From: Myxococcus xanthus
GTDB lineage: Bacteria > Myxococcota > Myxococcia > Myxococcales > Myxococcaceae
Reading direction: 5' to 3'
Length of the DNA: 64,000 nt
NCBI RefSeq assembly: GCF_900106535.1
Contig: NZ_FNOH01000007.1
Span: forward strand, 310,001-374,000
Shown here piece by piece: positions 1 to 8,334 of the stretch. The stretch's first letter is position 1. The number at the start of each line of letters is the position of its first letter. The notes below the pieces were generated by a model. The model searched no databases and was not told the DNA's origin. It worked only from the letters and a program-made list of their open reading frames with translations. Position numbers and translations under genes: made by a program.

Positions 1-2
1 CG

Positions 3-902
3 GTGTGCATGGTGGAGCTGAAGGCCCGCTTCGACGAGCGCACCAACATCCGCTGGGCCAACGCGCTGGAAGAGGCGGGCGTGCACGTCGTCTACGGGAT
101 TCCGTCCCTGAAGACGCACGCGAAGGCCATCCTCATCGTCCGGCGCGAGGGCGACAAGGTGCGGCACTACGTGCACATCGGCACGGGCAACTACAACCCG
201 AAGACGGCGCGCCTCTACACGGACATGGGCCTGTTCACCACGGACCCGGACATTGGCGCGGACGTGGCGGACGTCTTCAACTACCTCACCGGTTTTGGCC
301 GGCCGAAGAGCTTCCGCAAGCTGCTGGTGGCCCCGCTCACCATGCGCCAGGGCCTGCTGGCGGAAATCAAGCGCACCGTCGCCGCGCACACAGCCGAGCG
401 CCCCGCGCGCATCCAGATGAAGATGAACGCGCTGGTGGACCCCGGCATCATCCACGCCCTCTACGAGGCGTCCCGCGCGGGCGTGAAGGTGGAGCTGAAC
501 GTGCGCGGCATCTGCTGCCTGCGCCCGGGCGTTCCCGGCGTGTCGGAGAACATCCGCGTGGTGTCCGTGCTGGGCCGCTTCCTGGAGCACTCGCGCATCT
601 ACATCTTCGAGCGCGGCCCGGAGCTGCGTTGCTTCATCGGCTCGGCGGACTTGATGCCGCGCAACCTGGACCACCGCGTGGAAATCCTCGCGCCGGTGGA
701 GGACGCCAGCCTGGCCGCCCAGGTGAAAGACTCGCTGGAGCGCTGCATGGCAGACACCACGTCCGCCTGGGAGCTGACGGCGGATGGCGGATGGCGCCGC
801 CGGCTACCGCGCGCCGGTGACGAGAAGCGCTGGGCCCAGGGCGAGATGATGGAGCGCGCCCAGCGCATGGCCCAGTTCCAGGGCGGCCGTCCGCTGCCCT
901 GA
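3..902 (+). CDS. ppk1: Polyphosphate kinase 1, C-terminal part (cut by window start)
   Basis: This is the C-terminal ~300 residues of PPK1, which reversibly polymerises the gamma-phosphate of ATP into inorganic polyphosphate. The frame is open at the window edge, so the N-terminal and head domains lie outside. Visible PPK1 signatures are LKTHAKAILIVRR, which carries the histidine aligned to the autophosphorylated His of the family, then HIGTGNYNPKTARLYTD, the LEHSRIYIF block with the second conserved His, and FIGSADLMPRNLDHRVE. The C-terminus ends in a short basic, Gln-rich tail. A convergent gene begins its 3' end 32 bp downstream. The family call is secure; only the missing N-terminus limits the description. 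Confidence 0.95.
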   Translation: MCMVELKARFDERTNIRWANALEEAGVHVVYGIPSLKTHAKAILIVRREGDKVRHYVHIGTGNYNPKTARLYTDMGLFTTDPDIGADVADVFNYLTGFGRPKSFRKLLVAPLTMRQGLLAEIKRTVAAHTAERPARIQMKMNALVDPGIIHALYEASRAGVKVELNVRGICCLRPGVPGVSENIRVVSVLGRFLEHSRIYIFERGPELRCFIGSADLMPRNLDHRVEILAPVEDASLAAQVKDSLERCMADTTSAWELTADGGWRRRLPRAGDEKRWAQGEMMERAQRMAQFQGGRPLP

Positions 903-934
903 CAGCACCTGCACCTCGGTGGGCGCCGGGAGCC

Positions 935-2056
935 TCAGCGCGCGGCGTCCTCGCGGCGGTGGGCCTCCACCTCGCGCACCTCGCGCCACTGAATCCACCC
1001 CTCGCGCGCGGCGTGACGGGCGGCCTCGGTGGTGTCATCCACCGCGAGCATCTGGCTGCCCGCGGCGCGGATGTCCTCGGCGATGAGCGCCAGCTCCTCG
1101 GCCCGGCGCTGATGCCCGGGCACGTTGCGGATGTAGACGCAGAGGATGCGCCCGGGAAACTCACGGACGATGGTGCGGTAGTGCTCCGCGTCCTCCTGGC
1201 CACTGTCGCCAATGAGGATGAAGGGCAGGTGCGACAGCGTGCCGAGCACCGCGCGAATCTTCTCCAGTTTGTGCCCATGGCCCCCGCCGGGCGCGAAGCC
1301 TTGGCTGGACAGGCCCCAGTCGCGCAGCAGCAGCGGACCGGTGGGGATTTTGTGCAGGGAGAGGAACTCGTCCAGGTGCTCGTAGAGGTTCCACGGGCTG
1401 CTGGACACGTAGAAGATGGGGTTGTCCGCGTTCGTGCCCCGGCCGTGCTGGAGCGCGGCGTAGAAAGCGTCCACGCCCGGAAAGGGCAGCCGCACGCGGT
1501 GCTCGGTCAGGAAGAGCGCCCAGGCCCGCTTCAGCAGGTCGGTGACGCCGGTGACGATGACGGTGTCGTCGATGTCGCTGATGACGCCGAACTCCGCGCC
1601 GGGCCCGGCCATCCGCACCGGCGCGGCCACGCGGGACACGCCCTCCGCGTCCGGCGACAGCAGCTCCAGCTCCACCATGTGCCAGCCCGAGCGCACCCCG
1701 TCCGGCGGAGGCACCCACAGCTCCAGGAAGCCCTCCTCGTCGGTGGTGCCCTCCCAGCGCTTGTCACCCCAGCGCACCGCGACGTGTGCACCCGGCACCT
1801 CGCGCGTCATGTAGCGCTTGTAGGAGGCCACCGCACTGCCCACCAGCGTGTAGCGCTCCTGCGGCGGGCGCACGTGCCGGTCCTCCAACACGCGGGCCTT
1901 GATGACGGCGCGCTCGGGCGTGCCGTAGCCCCGGTAGGGAAGGATGCGCAGCGGCGGCGCGATTCCCAGCTTCTGGCGAAGCTTGCGGCTCAGCGCGTCA
2001 TAGTGCGCGTCCACGCGGACGGCGAGTCGATAGAAGCGAGGAAGAAAGTCGGCCAT
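935..2056 (-). CDS. APP1-type (DUF2183) phosphatase
   Basis: A 373-residue protein whose C-terminal half matches the phosphatidate phosphatase APP1 catalytic domain of the HAD superfamily. The nucleophile motif GVISDIDDTVIVTG (DxDxT) lies near residue 160. Downstream are IFYVSSSPWNLYEHL and FILIGDSGQEDAEHY, which supply the later HAD acidic motif. In yeast, APP1 dephosphorylates phosphatidate; bacterial homologues are poorly characterised, so the substrate is unknown. The N-terminal ~150 residues look like an all-beta accessory region. I chose ATG at 2056 (MADFLPRFYRL) because the upstream in-frame extension is low-complexity and unlike the family. No signal peptide is visible, so it is probably cytoplasmic or peripheral. 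Confidence 0.88.
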   Translation of the reverse strand: MADFLPRFYRLAVRVDAHYDALSRKLRQKLGIAPPLRILPYRGYGTPERAVIKARVLEDRHVRPPQERYTLVGSAVASYKRYMTREVPGAHVAVRWGDKRWEGTTDEEGFLELWVPPPDGVRSGWHMVELELLSPDAEGVSRVAAPVRMAGPGAEFGVISDIDDTVIVTGVTDLLKRAWALFLTEHRVRLPFPGVDAFYAALQHGRGTNADNPIFYVSSSPWNLYEHLDEFLSLHKIPTGPLLLRDWGLSSQGFAPGGGHGHKLEKIRAVLGTLSHLPFILIGDSGQEDAEHYRTIVREFPGRILCVYIRNVPGHQRRAEELALIAEDIRAAGSQMLAVDDTTEAARHAAREGWIQWREVREVEAHRREDAAR

Positions 2057-2209
2057 GGCGCGGAGCGTAAAGGTGAGGAGCCTGACTCTAGAGGAGTCCA
2101 CGATTGAGCGGCACAAACCCGTGAGGGTCCACTGGCGGACCGTCACAGCCCTTGCCTGCCACGCTGTGCGTATCCGCAACGCAGCTTCCTCTCAACCTGG
2201 AGCTTTGCC

Positions 2210-2650
2210 TTGCCGCGTCAATCCCCCCGCTGGTGTCTCGCCGCCGCCGTCGCCGTGCTGCTCGCCGGAACGGCCGCTTCCTCGCAGTCCTCCTCCAGCA
2301 TCACCTTCCAGTCGCCGGCGCAGGGCTGGAACGTGTTCGCGTCCTCCAACCCGCTGCCCTTCGGCTCCACCGCGGCCATCCACTACAGCGTGGACCGGCT
2401 GACGCAGTGTCGGGGCAACATCAACGGCACCACGCCCGGGTGGACGATGACGGGCTACTACCAGTTCAACGACGGGCCGGTGCAGCGCTTCTGGGTAGCG
2501 GGCTTCTCATCCACGCCCAACCCGCCCGCGCCGTCCATCCCACTCAACACGCGGGGCACGCTGGCCATCTGGTTCGAGAACACCAGCCGCTGGGGCTGCC
2601 AGGCCTGGGATTCGAACTTCGGCAACAACCACGTCTTCACCGTGCAGTGA
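2210..2650 (+). CDS. Small secreted protein, function unknown
   Basis: A 146-residue protein with a clear signal peptide: basic start (MPRQSPR), hydrophobic AAAVAVLLAG core and a small-residue cleavage region near residues 22-26. The mature part is compact, probably all-beta, rich in aromatic and Asn/Gly residues (GWNVFASSNPLPFGS, NTRGTLAIWFENTSRWGCQAW) and contains two cysteines (CRGN and WGCQ) that could form a disulfide. The TTG start at 2210 is supported by GGAG seven bases upstream (2199-2202). It resembles small secreted DUF6209-like proteins that I associate with myxobacteria, but that assignment is a weak recollection. A strong hairpin follows the stop. Confidence 0.8.
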   Translation: MPRQSPRWCLAAAVAVLLAGTAASSQSSSSITFQSPAQGWNVFASSNPLPFGSTAAIHYSVDRLTQCRGNINGTTPGWTMTGYYQFNDGPVQRFWVAGFSSTPNPPAPSIPLNTRGTLAIWFENTSRWGCQAWDSNFGNNHVFTVQ

Positions 2651-2657
2651 CGGCGGG

Positions 2658-2692
2658 CCCGTGGGCGCGGGTTGCACTCCCGCGCCCACGGG
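2658..2692. terminator. Bidirectional terminator hairpin
   Basis: Perfect 14-bp inverted repeat CCCGTGGGCGCGGG (2658-2671) and its complement (2679-2692) around a 7-base loop, followed by GCTTTC. It fills the 46-bp space between two convergent genes ending at 2650 and 2697, so it can serve both. Confidence 0.75.
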
Positions 2693-2696
2693 GCTT

Positions 2697-3215
2697 TCAG
2701 TGGGCCTGCGTGACGAGCTCCACCCGGCCCAGGGGGCTGTGGCCCTTCGCCAGCAGCCGCCGCGCCGCCAGCACCGACACGCAGTCATCCGTGCTGTGGA
2801 TGTCGCCGTAGAAGGTGAGCAGCGTGGCCGGGTCCACCACGCGAATCCCCCCGGCGTCCACGGACGGCACGCGCCGGACGAAGACGTCGAGCAGGACCTT
2901 GCCGCCCTCATCGTGCCGGGCGTAGCGGTAGAAGTGCGTGGAGGTGGCGTCGAAGCGCGTCCAGATGCGGTGGTAGCCGCGAGCGGTGAGCACGGCGATG
3001 AGCTCCGGGAAGCGCGCGGGCTCCACGAAGAGGTCCACGTCCTTGTGGTCGTGGAAGCGCTTCAACTCCTCGTGCGGCGGGGCCATGAAGTGCCAGGCCC
3101 AGCCGCCGGACACCGTCACCCAGGGCGCCAGGGCGCGCACCTCCGCCTCGCAGGCGCGCAGGCGCTCCAGGTTCCAGCGCTCGTGCGCTCGCTTCGGATT
3201 GCGTGGGTCTCCCAT
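2697..3215 (-). CDS. Nucleotidyltransferase-like protein (LinB/AadB-type fold)
   Basis: A 172-residue protein with the layout of minimal polymerase-beta-like nucleotidyltransferases: a glycine motif TVSGGWAWHFMAP (near residue 35), then an acidic motif HDHKDVDLFV (near residue 55), as in aminoglycoside nucleotidyltransferases of the AadB/LinB group (GGWA...HxDxD). A further acidic strand KVLLDVFVRR follows. The paired acidic residues expected for metal binding are present. The substrate is unknown; neighbours give no hint of an antibiotic-resistance role. ATG at 3215 was chosen because AAGGA lies seven bases upstream and the N-terminal extension is arbitrary sequence. It is divergent from the DUF2169 gene across a 110-bp spacer. 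Confidence 0.75.
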   Translation of the reverse strand: MGDPRNPKRAHERWNLERLRACEAEVRALAPWVTVSGGWAWHFMAPPHEELKRFHDHKDVDLFVEPARFPELIAVLTARGYHRIWTRFDATSTHFYRYARHDEGGKVLLDVFVRRVPSVDAGGIRVVDPATLLTFYGDIHSTDDCVSVLAARRLLAKGHSPLGRVELVTQAH

Positions 3216-3325
3216 GGCCGTGTCCTTGTGTGAGGGCACGGCGTGGACGGGAGGTGGAGCGCGGGCTGACAGCCGGGCTCCGGCTGTCCGTGTCCCAAAC
3301 GGGTGAGGACTGGTAGACATGTTTC

Positions 3326-4369
3326 ATGGGGCACCCCTCCACCGAGAACCTCACGCCCTTCACCTTCGAGCCGCTGTTCCTCACCGACGAGGCGCTGCGG
3401 CCCCTGTTCGTGCCCGTGTTGAAGGCCACGTTCGACCTGCGGCCTCGGGGCGCGCCGACGCTGTCCGCGGAGCAGGCGCCGCTGCTGACCGGGGGTGAGC
3501 GCTGGGACGGCGGGGATGTGGCCAGCCTCCGCCTGGAACCCGAAGGCGCCTTCTTCAAGGCCGCCACGGACGTGGTGCTGGTGGGACATGCCCATGCGCC
3601 CGCGGCGGGGACCCGCGAGCTCCTCGCCGAGTTGCATGTCGGGCCCGTGCACAAACAGGTCCGTGTGCTGGGGGACCGCACGTGGTTCAAGAGCATGGGC
3701 GGCATCGGGGTGACGCAGCCCCTCCCCTTCGAGCGCGTCCCCGTGCGCTATGAGCGCGCCTTCGGCGGGAAGGACGGCAGCGCCTTCGAGTCGCGCAACC
3801 CGCTGGGCATGGGCTTTCGCGAGAAGGGCAGCCGCTTCGAGGAGAACCTGCGGCTGCCGAACCTGGAGTCTCCCACCGAGCCGCTGAGGTCCTGGGGCCA
3901 GCGTCCTCCGCCCACGGGCTTCGGGTTCATCGAACCACACTGGCAGCCCCGGGCCGGCTACGCGGGCACCTACGATGACGCGTGGAAGAAGTCGCGCAGC
4001 CCGTTGCTGCCGAAGGACTTCGACCGGCGCTTCCTCAACGGCGCGCCGCAGGACCAGCTCGTCCCGGGCTACCTGCGAGGGGGCGAGGCCGTGCTGCTGA
4101 AGCACATGGCGCCGGGTGCGCCGCTGACGTTCAGATTGCCCGCGCTGCCGTCTCCTGAGGTCCTCGCGCCCAGGGCCCGGGGGCTGGATGACCTGGAAGG
4201 AGCGCTGCGGCTGGACACCGTGGTCCTGGACACGGACGCGATGAAGCTGTTCCTCGTGTGGCGCGGCACCTTCGCGTTGCAGCGCGAGCCCACGGAGCTG
4301 CGCTCCATCCAGGTAACGTGCGAGGGCGCGGAGACGCTGGAGCCGGGGCAACCCGTCGGAACGGACTGA
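3326..4369 (+). CDS. DUF2169 domain protein, type VI secretion-associated
   Basis: A 347-residue DUF2169 protein. This family sits beside VgrG, PAAR-like (DUF4150) and effector genes in type VI secretion accessory loci and is thought to help load or adapt effectors. Visible family features are the N-terminal FLTDEALRPLFVPVLKATFDL segment, the central KQVRVLGDRTWF strand pair, the PLPFERVPVRYERAFGG segment, and Asn-Pro-Leu-Gly (ESRNPLGMGF) with a Pro-rich stretch. No signal peptide or membrane segment is present. It opens an island that also contains an AHH toxin, immunity genes, DUF4150 and TIGR02270 proteins, consistent with an accessory role. ATG at 3326 lacks a strong Shine-Dalgarno. Confidence 0.85.
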   Translation: MGHPSTENLTPFTFEPLFLTDEALRPLFVPVLKATFDLRPRGAPTLSAEQAPLLTGGERWDGGDVASLRLEPEGAFFKAATDVVLVGHAHAPAAGTRELLAELHVGPVHKQVRVLGDRTWFKSMGGIGVTQPLPFERVPVRYERAFGGKDGSAFESRNPLGMGFREKGSRFEENLRLPNLESPTEPLRSWGQRPPPTGFGFIEPHWQPRAGYAGTYDDAWKKSRSPLLPKDFDRRFLNGAPQDQLVPGYLRGGEAVLLKHMAPGAPLTFRLPALPSPEVLAPRARGLDDLEGALRLDTVVLDTDAMKLFLVWRGTFALQREPTELRSIQVTCEGAETLEPGQPVGTD

Positions 4370-4374
4370 CGGGG

Positions 4375-5160
4375 TTATCGGGTCGGCGCCGTGTCGACGG
4401 CCCAGTCGCCCGAGTACGTCGTCGTCATTGGGACGCGGGCCAGGGGCGGGCAGTAGCGGAAGCTGGTGTCCTCGGGTGCGATGCTGGCGCGCTCGGCGAG
4501 GCGCAGGAGGGCCAATCCTTCGAGCCAGACGAACCGGTGCGGCGCGAAGGACGTCACGGGTGTGGCCAGCGAGCGGGCGCGCTTCTCCGTGACGATGCCG
4601 TGGTCCAGGCAGGCGGCGGCGAAGGCCTCGGCGAAGGCGGCCGCGTCCCTGGACACCAGGGCCCGGGCCATGGCCACCCGGCTGGCGTAGGGCTCCTGGC
4701 CCACCTTCTCCAACGGGGCGAGGATGGACTCCAGCGGCGCGGACGGCGTGCGGGTGAGGTGCTGGAGGGCGGCGGCCCAGAGAAACTCATCCTCGTATTC
4801 GGCGCCCTGCTGCCACTGGGTGGCGGAGCTCGCGGCCACGGCCTCCGCGAGGGAGAAGTGACCGGCGGCGAGCGCGCCGAGCAGAGGCGTGTTGCGCCGC
4901 GCGGGCGGTGGCGGAAGGCCCCGGTCCGCGAGGAGGCGCTGCACCCGGCGGCCGTTCTCCGCCATCCGGCAGAGGTTGAGGAAGAACCCCTGAGGATGAC
5001 CATCGACCAGCAGCGTGGCCACGGCGATGAGGTGCAGGTCGAGCGTGATGGCGTCCAACCGCGCGAGAATGCTGGAGCGGTCCGCGCCCGGGTCGAACCG
5101 GCTCAGCCTTTCTCCCAGGGAGTCAGCGGCATCTGCACGGAGGGAGATGAGACGGGCCAT
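4375..5160 (-). CDS. Imm49-like immunity protein
   Basis: A 261-residue, largely alpha-helical cytoplasmic protein. The segment EYEDEFLWAAALQHL, the preceding small helical repeats (LLGALAAGHFSLAEAVA) and the late RFVWLEGLALLRLAE segment match my memory of the Imm49 immunity family found next to polymorphic toxins. That family is thought to neutralise a cognate toxin by direct binding. It is convergent with the DUF2169 gene (5-bp spacer) and divergent from the AHH toxin gene, so it lies inside the competition island but is not co-transcribed with that toxin. Whether the AHH protein or an unlinked toxin is its partner cannot be told from sequence. A generic helical repeat protein is the alternative. 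Confidence 0.6.
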   Translation of the reverse strand: MARLISLRADAADSLGERLSRFDPGADRSSILARLDAITLDLHLIAVATLLVDGHPQGFFLNLCRMAENGRRVQRLLADRGLPPPPARRNTPLLGALAAGHFSLAEAVAASSATQWQQGAEYEDEFLWAAALQHLTRTPSAPLESILAPLEKVGQEPYASRVAMARALVSRDAAAFAEAFAAACLDHGIVTEKRARSLATPVTSFAPHRFVWLEGLALLRLAERASIAPEDTSFRYCPPLARVPMTTTYSGDWAVDTAPTR

Positions 5161-5234
5161 GATGGGAGGTGCGGGTGAGCGTAGCCTGGAACGGGGCGTT
5201 CAGGCACCATACAACGTGAGAGGTGGGTACGCGC

Positions 5235-6107
5235 ATGAGCAACCTGAGTGCGAGCGAGATGAACACGGTGCTGGCGCAGCGGCTCCTGTCCATCTTCGAG
5301 CGAAGCAGGGACCGGAAGTACACGGCGGCCAAGGCGGCAAAGAAGAAGAAGCCGAAGCCCGCAGCCAGCGCCGCGGACGACGCCGACCACGTGGACGACA
5401 GCGCCCCGCCCCGGGGCGTGCTCGGCAAAGACAGCGACTACGCGCAGAACGGCTCTGACTACATCGCGTCCCTGGACGGGCGTGGCGTGTACCGCGTCTT
5501 CGACCACTCCTACCTGGATGAAATCCGGGACCTGGTGAAGCAGACCGCTGAGTTCCCCGGGGGGCCACCGGAGAATTTCAACCCGAGGGCCAAGGACAAG
5601 GACAAGAAGCCCGCGCTCCAGAAGTACCCGTACGCGTGGGAGGCACACCACATCCTCCCGGGCTCGGCGTTCTACTACGAATTGGAGGACGGCCCGGTCT
5701 TCACATACCGGCAGCTCCGCCTCATCCTCCAGTCCGACTACAATCTGAACCACGGCCACAACATCATCATGCTGCCGGACCAGGCTTGGGCCGTGCCTGT
5801 CCACGCGCTGCTGCAGCACCCGGGCGACCATCCCAACTACACGCAGCAGGTGATGCGGGACATGAAAACCATCGCCCAAAAGCTTCAAAAGGCGATCGAC
5901 TCTCAAAAAGAACACAAGGCGTTGATCGAGGATGTTTTTGACCAGCTGCACAAGCTGGAGAACAAGTACTGGAAACTCCTCGTTGCACTGAGCCGAGCAG
6001 TTGTGGCCTCGGTCACCGCAGGAAAAGAGTACAAGCACGCCCTTGTGCGCTATGCCCCGAAGGACAAGAAGGCCAAGAGTCGTTATGAGTGGGGCTCTCT
6101 CTATTAA
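5235..6107 (+). CDS. AHH-family nuclease toxin
   Basis: A 290-residue protein with a putative nuclease domain of the AHH family (HNH/EndoVII superfamily). The motif WEAHHILPGSAF (residues ~135-146) has the namesake Ala-His-His. It is followed by the LNHGHNIIMLP asparagine/histidine segment and HALLQHPGDHPNY, matching the second metal/DNA-binding half. The N-terminus is basic and low complexity (KAAKKKKPKPAA) and may be a linker or docking segment; there is no signal peptide, PAAR or VgrG domain, so it would be a cargo-type effector. Three Imm11-type genes follow, the first 25 bp away. The 3' third is visibly richer in A/T than the surroundings, suggesting toxin-tip replacement. ATG 5235 was preferred over GTG 5223. 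Confidence 0.82.
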   Translation: MSNLSASEMNTVLAQRLLSIFERSRDRKYTAAKAAKKKKPKPAASAADDADHVDDSAPPRGVLGKDSDYAQNGSDYIASLDGRGVYRVFDHSYLDEIRDLVKQTAEFPGGPPENFNPRAKDKDKKPALQKYPYAWEAHHILPGSAFYYELEDGPVFTYRQLRLILQSDYNLNHGHNIIMLPDQAWAVPVHALLQHPGDHPNYTQQVMRDMKTIAQKLQKAIDSQKEHKALIEDVFDQLHKLENKYWKLLVALSRAVVASVTAGKEYKHALVRYAPKDKKAKSRYEWGSLY

Positions 6108-6132
6108 TTGAACCAGTCATTCGAGATTTTTC

Positions 6133-6717
6133 GTGAAATATTTTGTCTTCAAGGTCATGGCCGAAGAGGCGGGCTACATCGAGAAGCTTCCAAATGGCAG
6201 CCCTACTGATTGGAAGTTCCACGAAGGCATCAGCCTTGCCAAAGATTTTCCAGTAGGCGGGGAAGTTTCGTTTTCAAAAAACTATCCCGACAATCGGAAT
6301 CTCTATGATTTTCAACCCAATATCATGAGCAACCTGCTCGTCTCGGGACGGGCACGCAAGCTCATCGAGTCGCTCGGTGTCACCAATGCCGAATGGCTTC
6401 CGGTCGCCATCAAGGACCATCAGGGCAAGGTCGTGGGTCCGGACTACGCTTTCCTCAATCTCCTGGGTGCCGAAGACGCCATCGACATGGAACGCTCGGA
6501 GTACGAGATGGACTCCCTTGAGAAAGACCAAATCGGGAATATTGATGCGTTGGCTCTGGACACCAGCGCCATCCGTCCTGACGCGAAGATGTTCCGCTGC
6601 ACGAAGGAACGCCGTCTCATTCTCATCCGTGAAGACGTCCACGCTGCTTTCGAGCAAGCGGGCCTGACCGGCTTCAAGGTCTACGAAGCTGAAGGCTGGG
6701 ACGGACTGGAGCTCTGA
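6133..6717 (+). CDS. Imm11-family immunity protein, copy 1
   Basis: A 194-residue protein of the Imm11/DUF1629 type, a family found beside AHH-type nuclease toxins and expected to bind and block them. Conserved landmarks are LYDFQPN, SGRARKLIE, DYAFLNLLG, KMFRC, RRLILIRED and the C-terminal AGLTGFKVY. It uses a GTG start (6133) without a clear Shine-Dalgarno and begins 25 bp after the toxin stop, so translation may depend on the toxin gene. It is the first of three same-length, ungapped paralogues (this copy and copy 3 are about three quarters identical by eye). Its first half is unusually A/T-rich for this window. Confidence 0.82.
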   Translation: MKYFVFKVMAEEAGYIEKLPNGSPTDWKFHEGISLAKDFPVGGEVSFSKNYPDNRNLYDFQPNIMSNLLVSGRARKLIESLGVTNAEWLPVAIKDHQGKVVGPDYAFLNLLGAEDAIDMERSEYEMDSLEKDQIGNIDALALDTSAIRPDAKMFRCTKERRLILIREDVHAAFEQAGLTGFKVYEAEGWDGLEL

Positions 6718-6723
6718 CCCATC

Positions 6724-7080
6724 ATGTTCGAAGCCAATTGCATAGAAGAGCAGCCCGCCGACATCGTCGCCCGGGTCCTCGAGCAACAGTCTCCGTGCTT
6801 CGTCACCGCACGTGAGGGCGTCCGGGGGGTACTGGTACCCCTGGATGAGGTCTACACGGAGGTGCTGGAGGCGCATCCGCGCGTCATCAATGCCCGGATG
6901 AAGGACCTGGTCCGCCCAGGCAAGGACATGGCCATGTACTGCGTCCAGGTCAGCCTGTCTGATGAAAAGGATGCCATCCGCTTCACGGACGAAGAGGGAG
7001 AGCCAGTGCTCGCCTTGATCGGCGCCATGCGTTTCCTACGTTGGCTTGAAGAGGACGGCGAGGTCGACGAGGAATCATGA
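6724..7080 (+). CDS. Small acidic protein between immunity genes, unknown
   Basis: A 118-residue acidic cytoplasmic protein that I do not recognise. It begins 6 bp after the first Imm11 copy and ends 52 bp before the second, so it belongs to the same transcript. It has no signal peptide or membrane segment. Features are a single Cys near the N-terminus, a strand-rich core (CFVTAREGVRGVLVPLDEVYTEVLEAHP, MAMYCVQVSLSDEKDAIRF written as separate stretches here) and a strongly acidic tail (EEDGEVDEES). Its position suggests an accessory immunity or stabilising factor, but that is inference from context only. Codon use resembles the neighbouring immunity genes. Confidence 0.75.
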   Translation: MFEANCIEEQPADIVARVLEQQSPCFVTAREGVRGVLVPLDEVYTEVLEAHPRVINARMKDLVRPGKDMAMYCVQVSLSDEKDAIRFTDEEGEPVLALIGAMRFLRWLEEDGEVDEES

Positions 7081-7132
7081 AGCGCCGTCGCCACCGGCGG
7101 GTCCGGCATCTCACTCAGGATGGGGTTCGTCC

Positions 7133-7717
7133 GTGAAGTACTTCGTCTTCAAGGTCATGGCGGAAGAAGATGGATTCATTGATGCCTATCCACCTGGAAG
7201 CCCAGCAGACTGGAAGTTCGAAAAAGGCATCAGTCTCGCCAAGGATTTTCCAAAGGGTGGCGAGGTTGCCTTTTCCGATAACTACCCGGACGACCGGAAC
7301 CTCTATGACTTCCAGCCGAACTTGATGAGTGACCTGCTCATCTCGGGACGTGCGCGTCAGTTCATCGAATCGCTCGGCATCACCAACGCCGAATGGCTTC
7401 CGGTCGTGGTCAAGGACCATGAAGGTGCAGTGGTCGGTCCCGACTACGCCTTCCTCAACCTCCTCGGTGCCGAAGACGCCATCGACATGGCCCGTTCGGT
7501 CTACGAGATGAATCACATCTCCAAGGACCAAATCGGGCTTATCGAACAACTGGCTCTCAGCCCCGACAGAATCAGCCCTGATGCCAAGATGTTCCGATGC
7601 AGGACGTATCGTCGGCTCATCCTCGTTCGCGAAGACACCCTCGCGGCATTCCAACGCGCGGGACTGACAGGTTTCAGAACCTACGACGCCGAGGGATGGG
7701 ACGGCGTGGAACTCTGA
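7133..7717 (+). CDS. Imm11-family immunity protein, copy 2
   Basis: Second Imm11/DUF1629 paralogue, 194 residues, collinear without gaps with copies 1 and 3. It keeps LYDFQPN, SGRARQFIESLG, DYAFLNLLGAEDAIDM, KMFRC, RRLILVRED and AGLTGFRTY. The GTG start at 7133 aligns exactly with the starts of the other copies, and an AGGATGGGG stretch lies just upstream. Differences among copies are scattered rather than clustered, with the most variable segment around residues 120-150 (NHISKDQIGLIEQ in this copy). That pattern is consistent with each copy being tuned to a different toxin variant, which is an inference. Same operon as copies 1 and 3. Confidence 0.82.
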   Translation: MKYFVFKVMAEEDGFIDAYPPGSPADWKFEKGISLAKDFPKGGEVAFSDNYPDDRNLYDFQPNLMSDLLISGRARQFIESLGITNAEWLPVVVKDHEGAVVGPDYAFLNLLGAEDAIDMARSVYEMNHISKDQIGLIEQLALSPDRISPDAKMFRCRTYRRLILVREDTLAAFQRAGLTGFRTYDAEGWDGVEL

Positions 7718-7749
7718 GATCCTTTCGGGCCCAAGGAGACCGATACCCC

Positions 7750-8334
7750 ATGAAATACTTCGTCTTCAAGGTCCAAGGCATCGATGCAGGCTTCATCGAT
7801 GAATATCCCCGGGGAAGCCCGGCAGACTGGCAGTTCGACAAAGGCATCAGCCTCATCAAACAGTTTCCTGTGGGTGGTGAGGTCTCCTTCTCCAAGAACT
7901 ATCCAGACGACCGGACTGTCTACGATTTTCAACCGAACTTGATGAGCGACCTGCTTGTCTCAGGCCGCGCGCGCAAGCTCATCGAATCCCTGGAGGTCAC
8001 CAACGCGGAATGGCTTCCTGTCGTGGTCAAAAACCATCAAGGCGCCGTTGTGGGTCCCGATTACGCCTTCCTCAATCTCCAGGGTGCCGAAGACGCCATC
8101 GATATGGAGCGGTCGGTTTACAGGATGAACGCCATCGCCAAGGACCAGATTGGCCGCGTGAAGAAGCTGGCCCTGAAGTACGACGCCATCTCCCCGCAGG
8201 CGAAGCTGTTCCGCTGCACCATGGAGCGCCGCCTCATCCTCATCCGCGAGGACGTGCACGCTGCCTTCGTCCAGGCGGGCCTCACCGGCTTCAAGGTCTA
8301 CGTAGCCGAGGGTTGGAACGGCCTGGAGCTGTGA
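7750..8334 (+). CDS. Imm11-family immunity protein, copy 3
   Basis: Third Imm11/DUF1629 paralogue, 194 residues, the only copy with an ATG start (7750) and a good AAGGAG 12 bases upstream (7732-7737). It keeps VYDFQPN, SGRARKLIESLE, DYAFLNLQGAEDAIDM, KLFRC, RRLILIRED and AGLTGFKVY. Its 3' end is more GC-rich than copies 1 and 2, closer to the genome norm, as if it were the oldest resident. Its last 44 bp overlap, tail to tail, the 3' end of the ketosynthase-like gene on the other strand. Probably co-transcribed with the upstream toxin and immunity genes. Confidence 0.82.
   Translation: MKYFVFKVQGIDAGFIDEYPRGSPADWQFDKGISLIKQFPVGGEVSFSKNYPDDRTVYDFQPNLMSDLLVSGRARKLIESLEVTNAEWLPVVVKNHQGAVVGPDYAFLNLQGAEDAIDMERSVYRMNAIAKDQIGRVKKLALKYDAISPQAKLFRCTMERRLILIREDVHAAFVQAGLTGFKVYVAEGWNGLEL

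Noticed and set aside
5-820. 271-aa frame overlapping ppk1
   Set aside because: Another frame of the same DNA; PPK1 motifs are all in the frame beginning at base 3.
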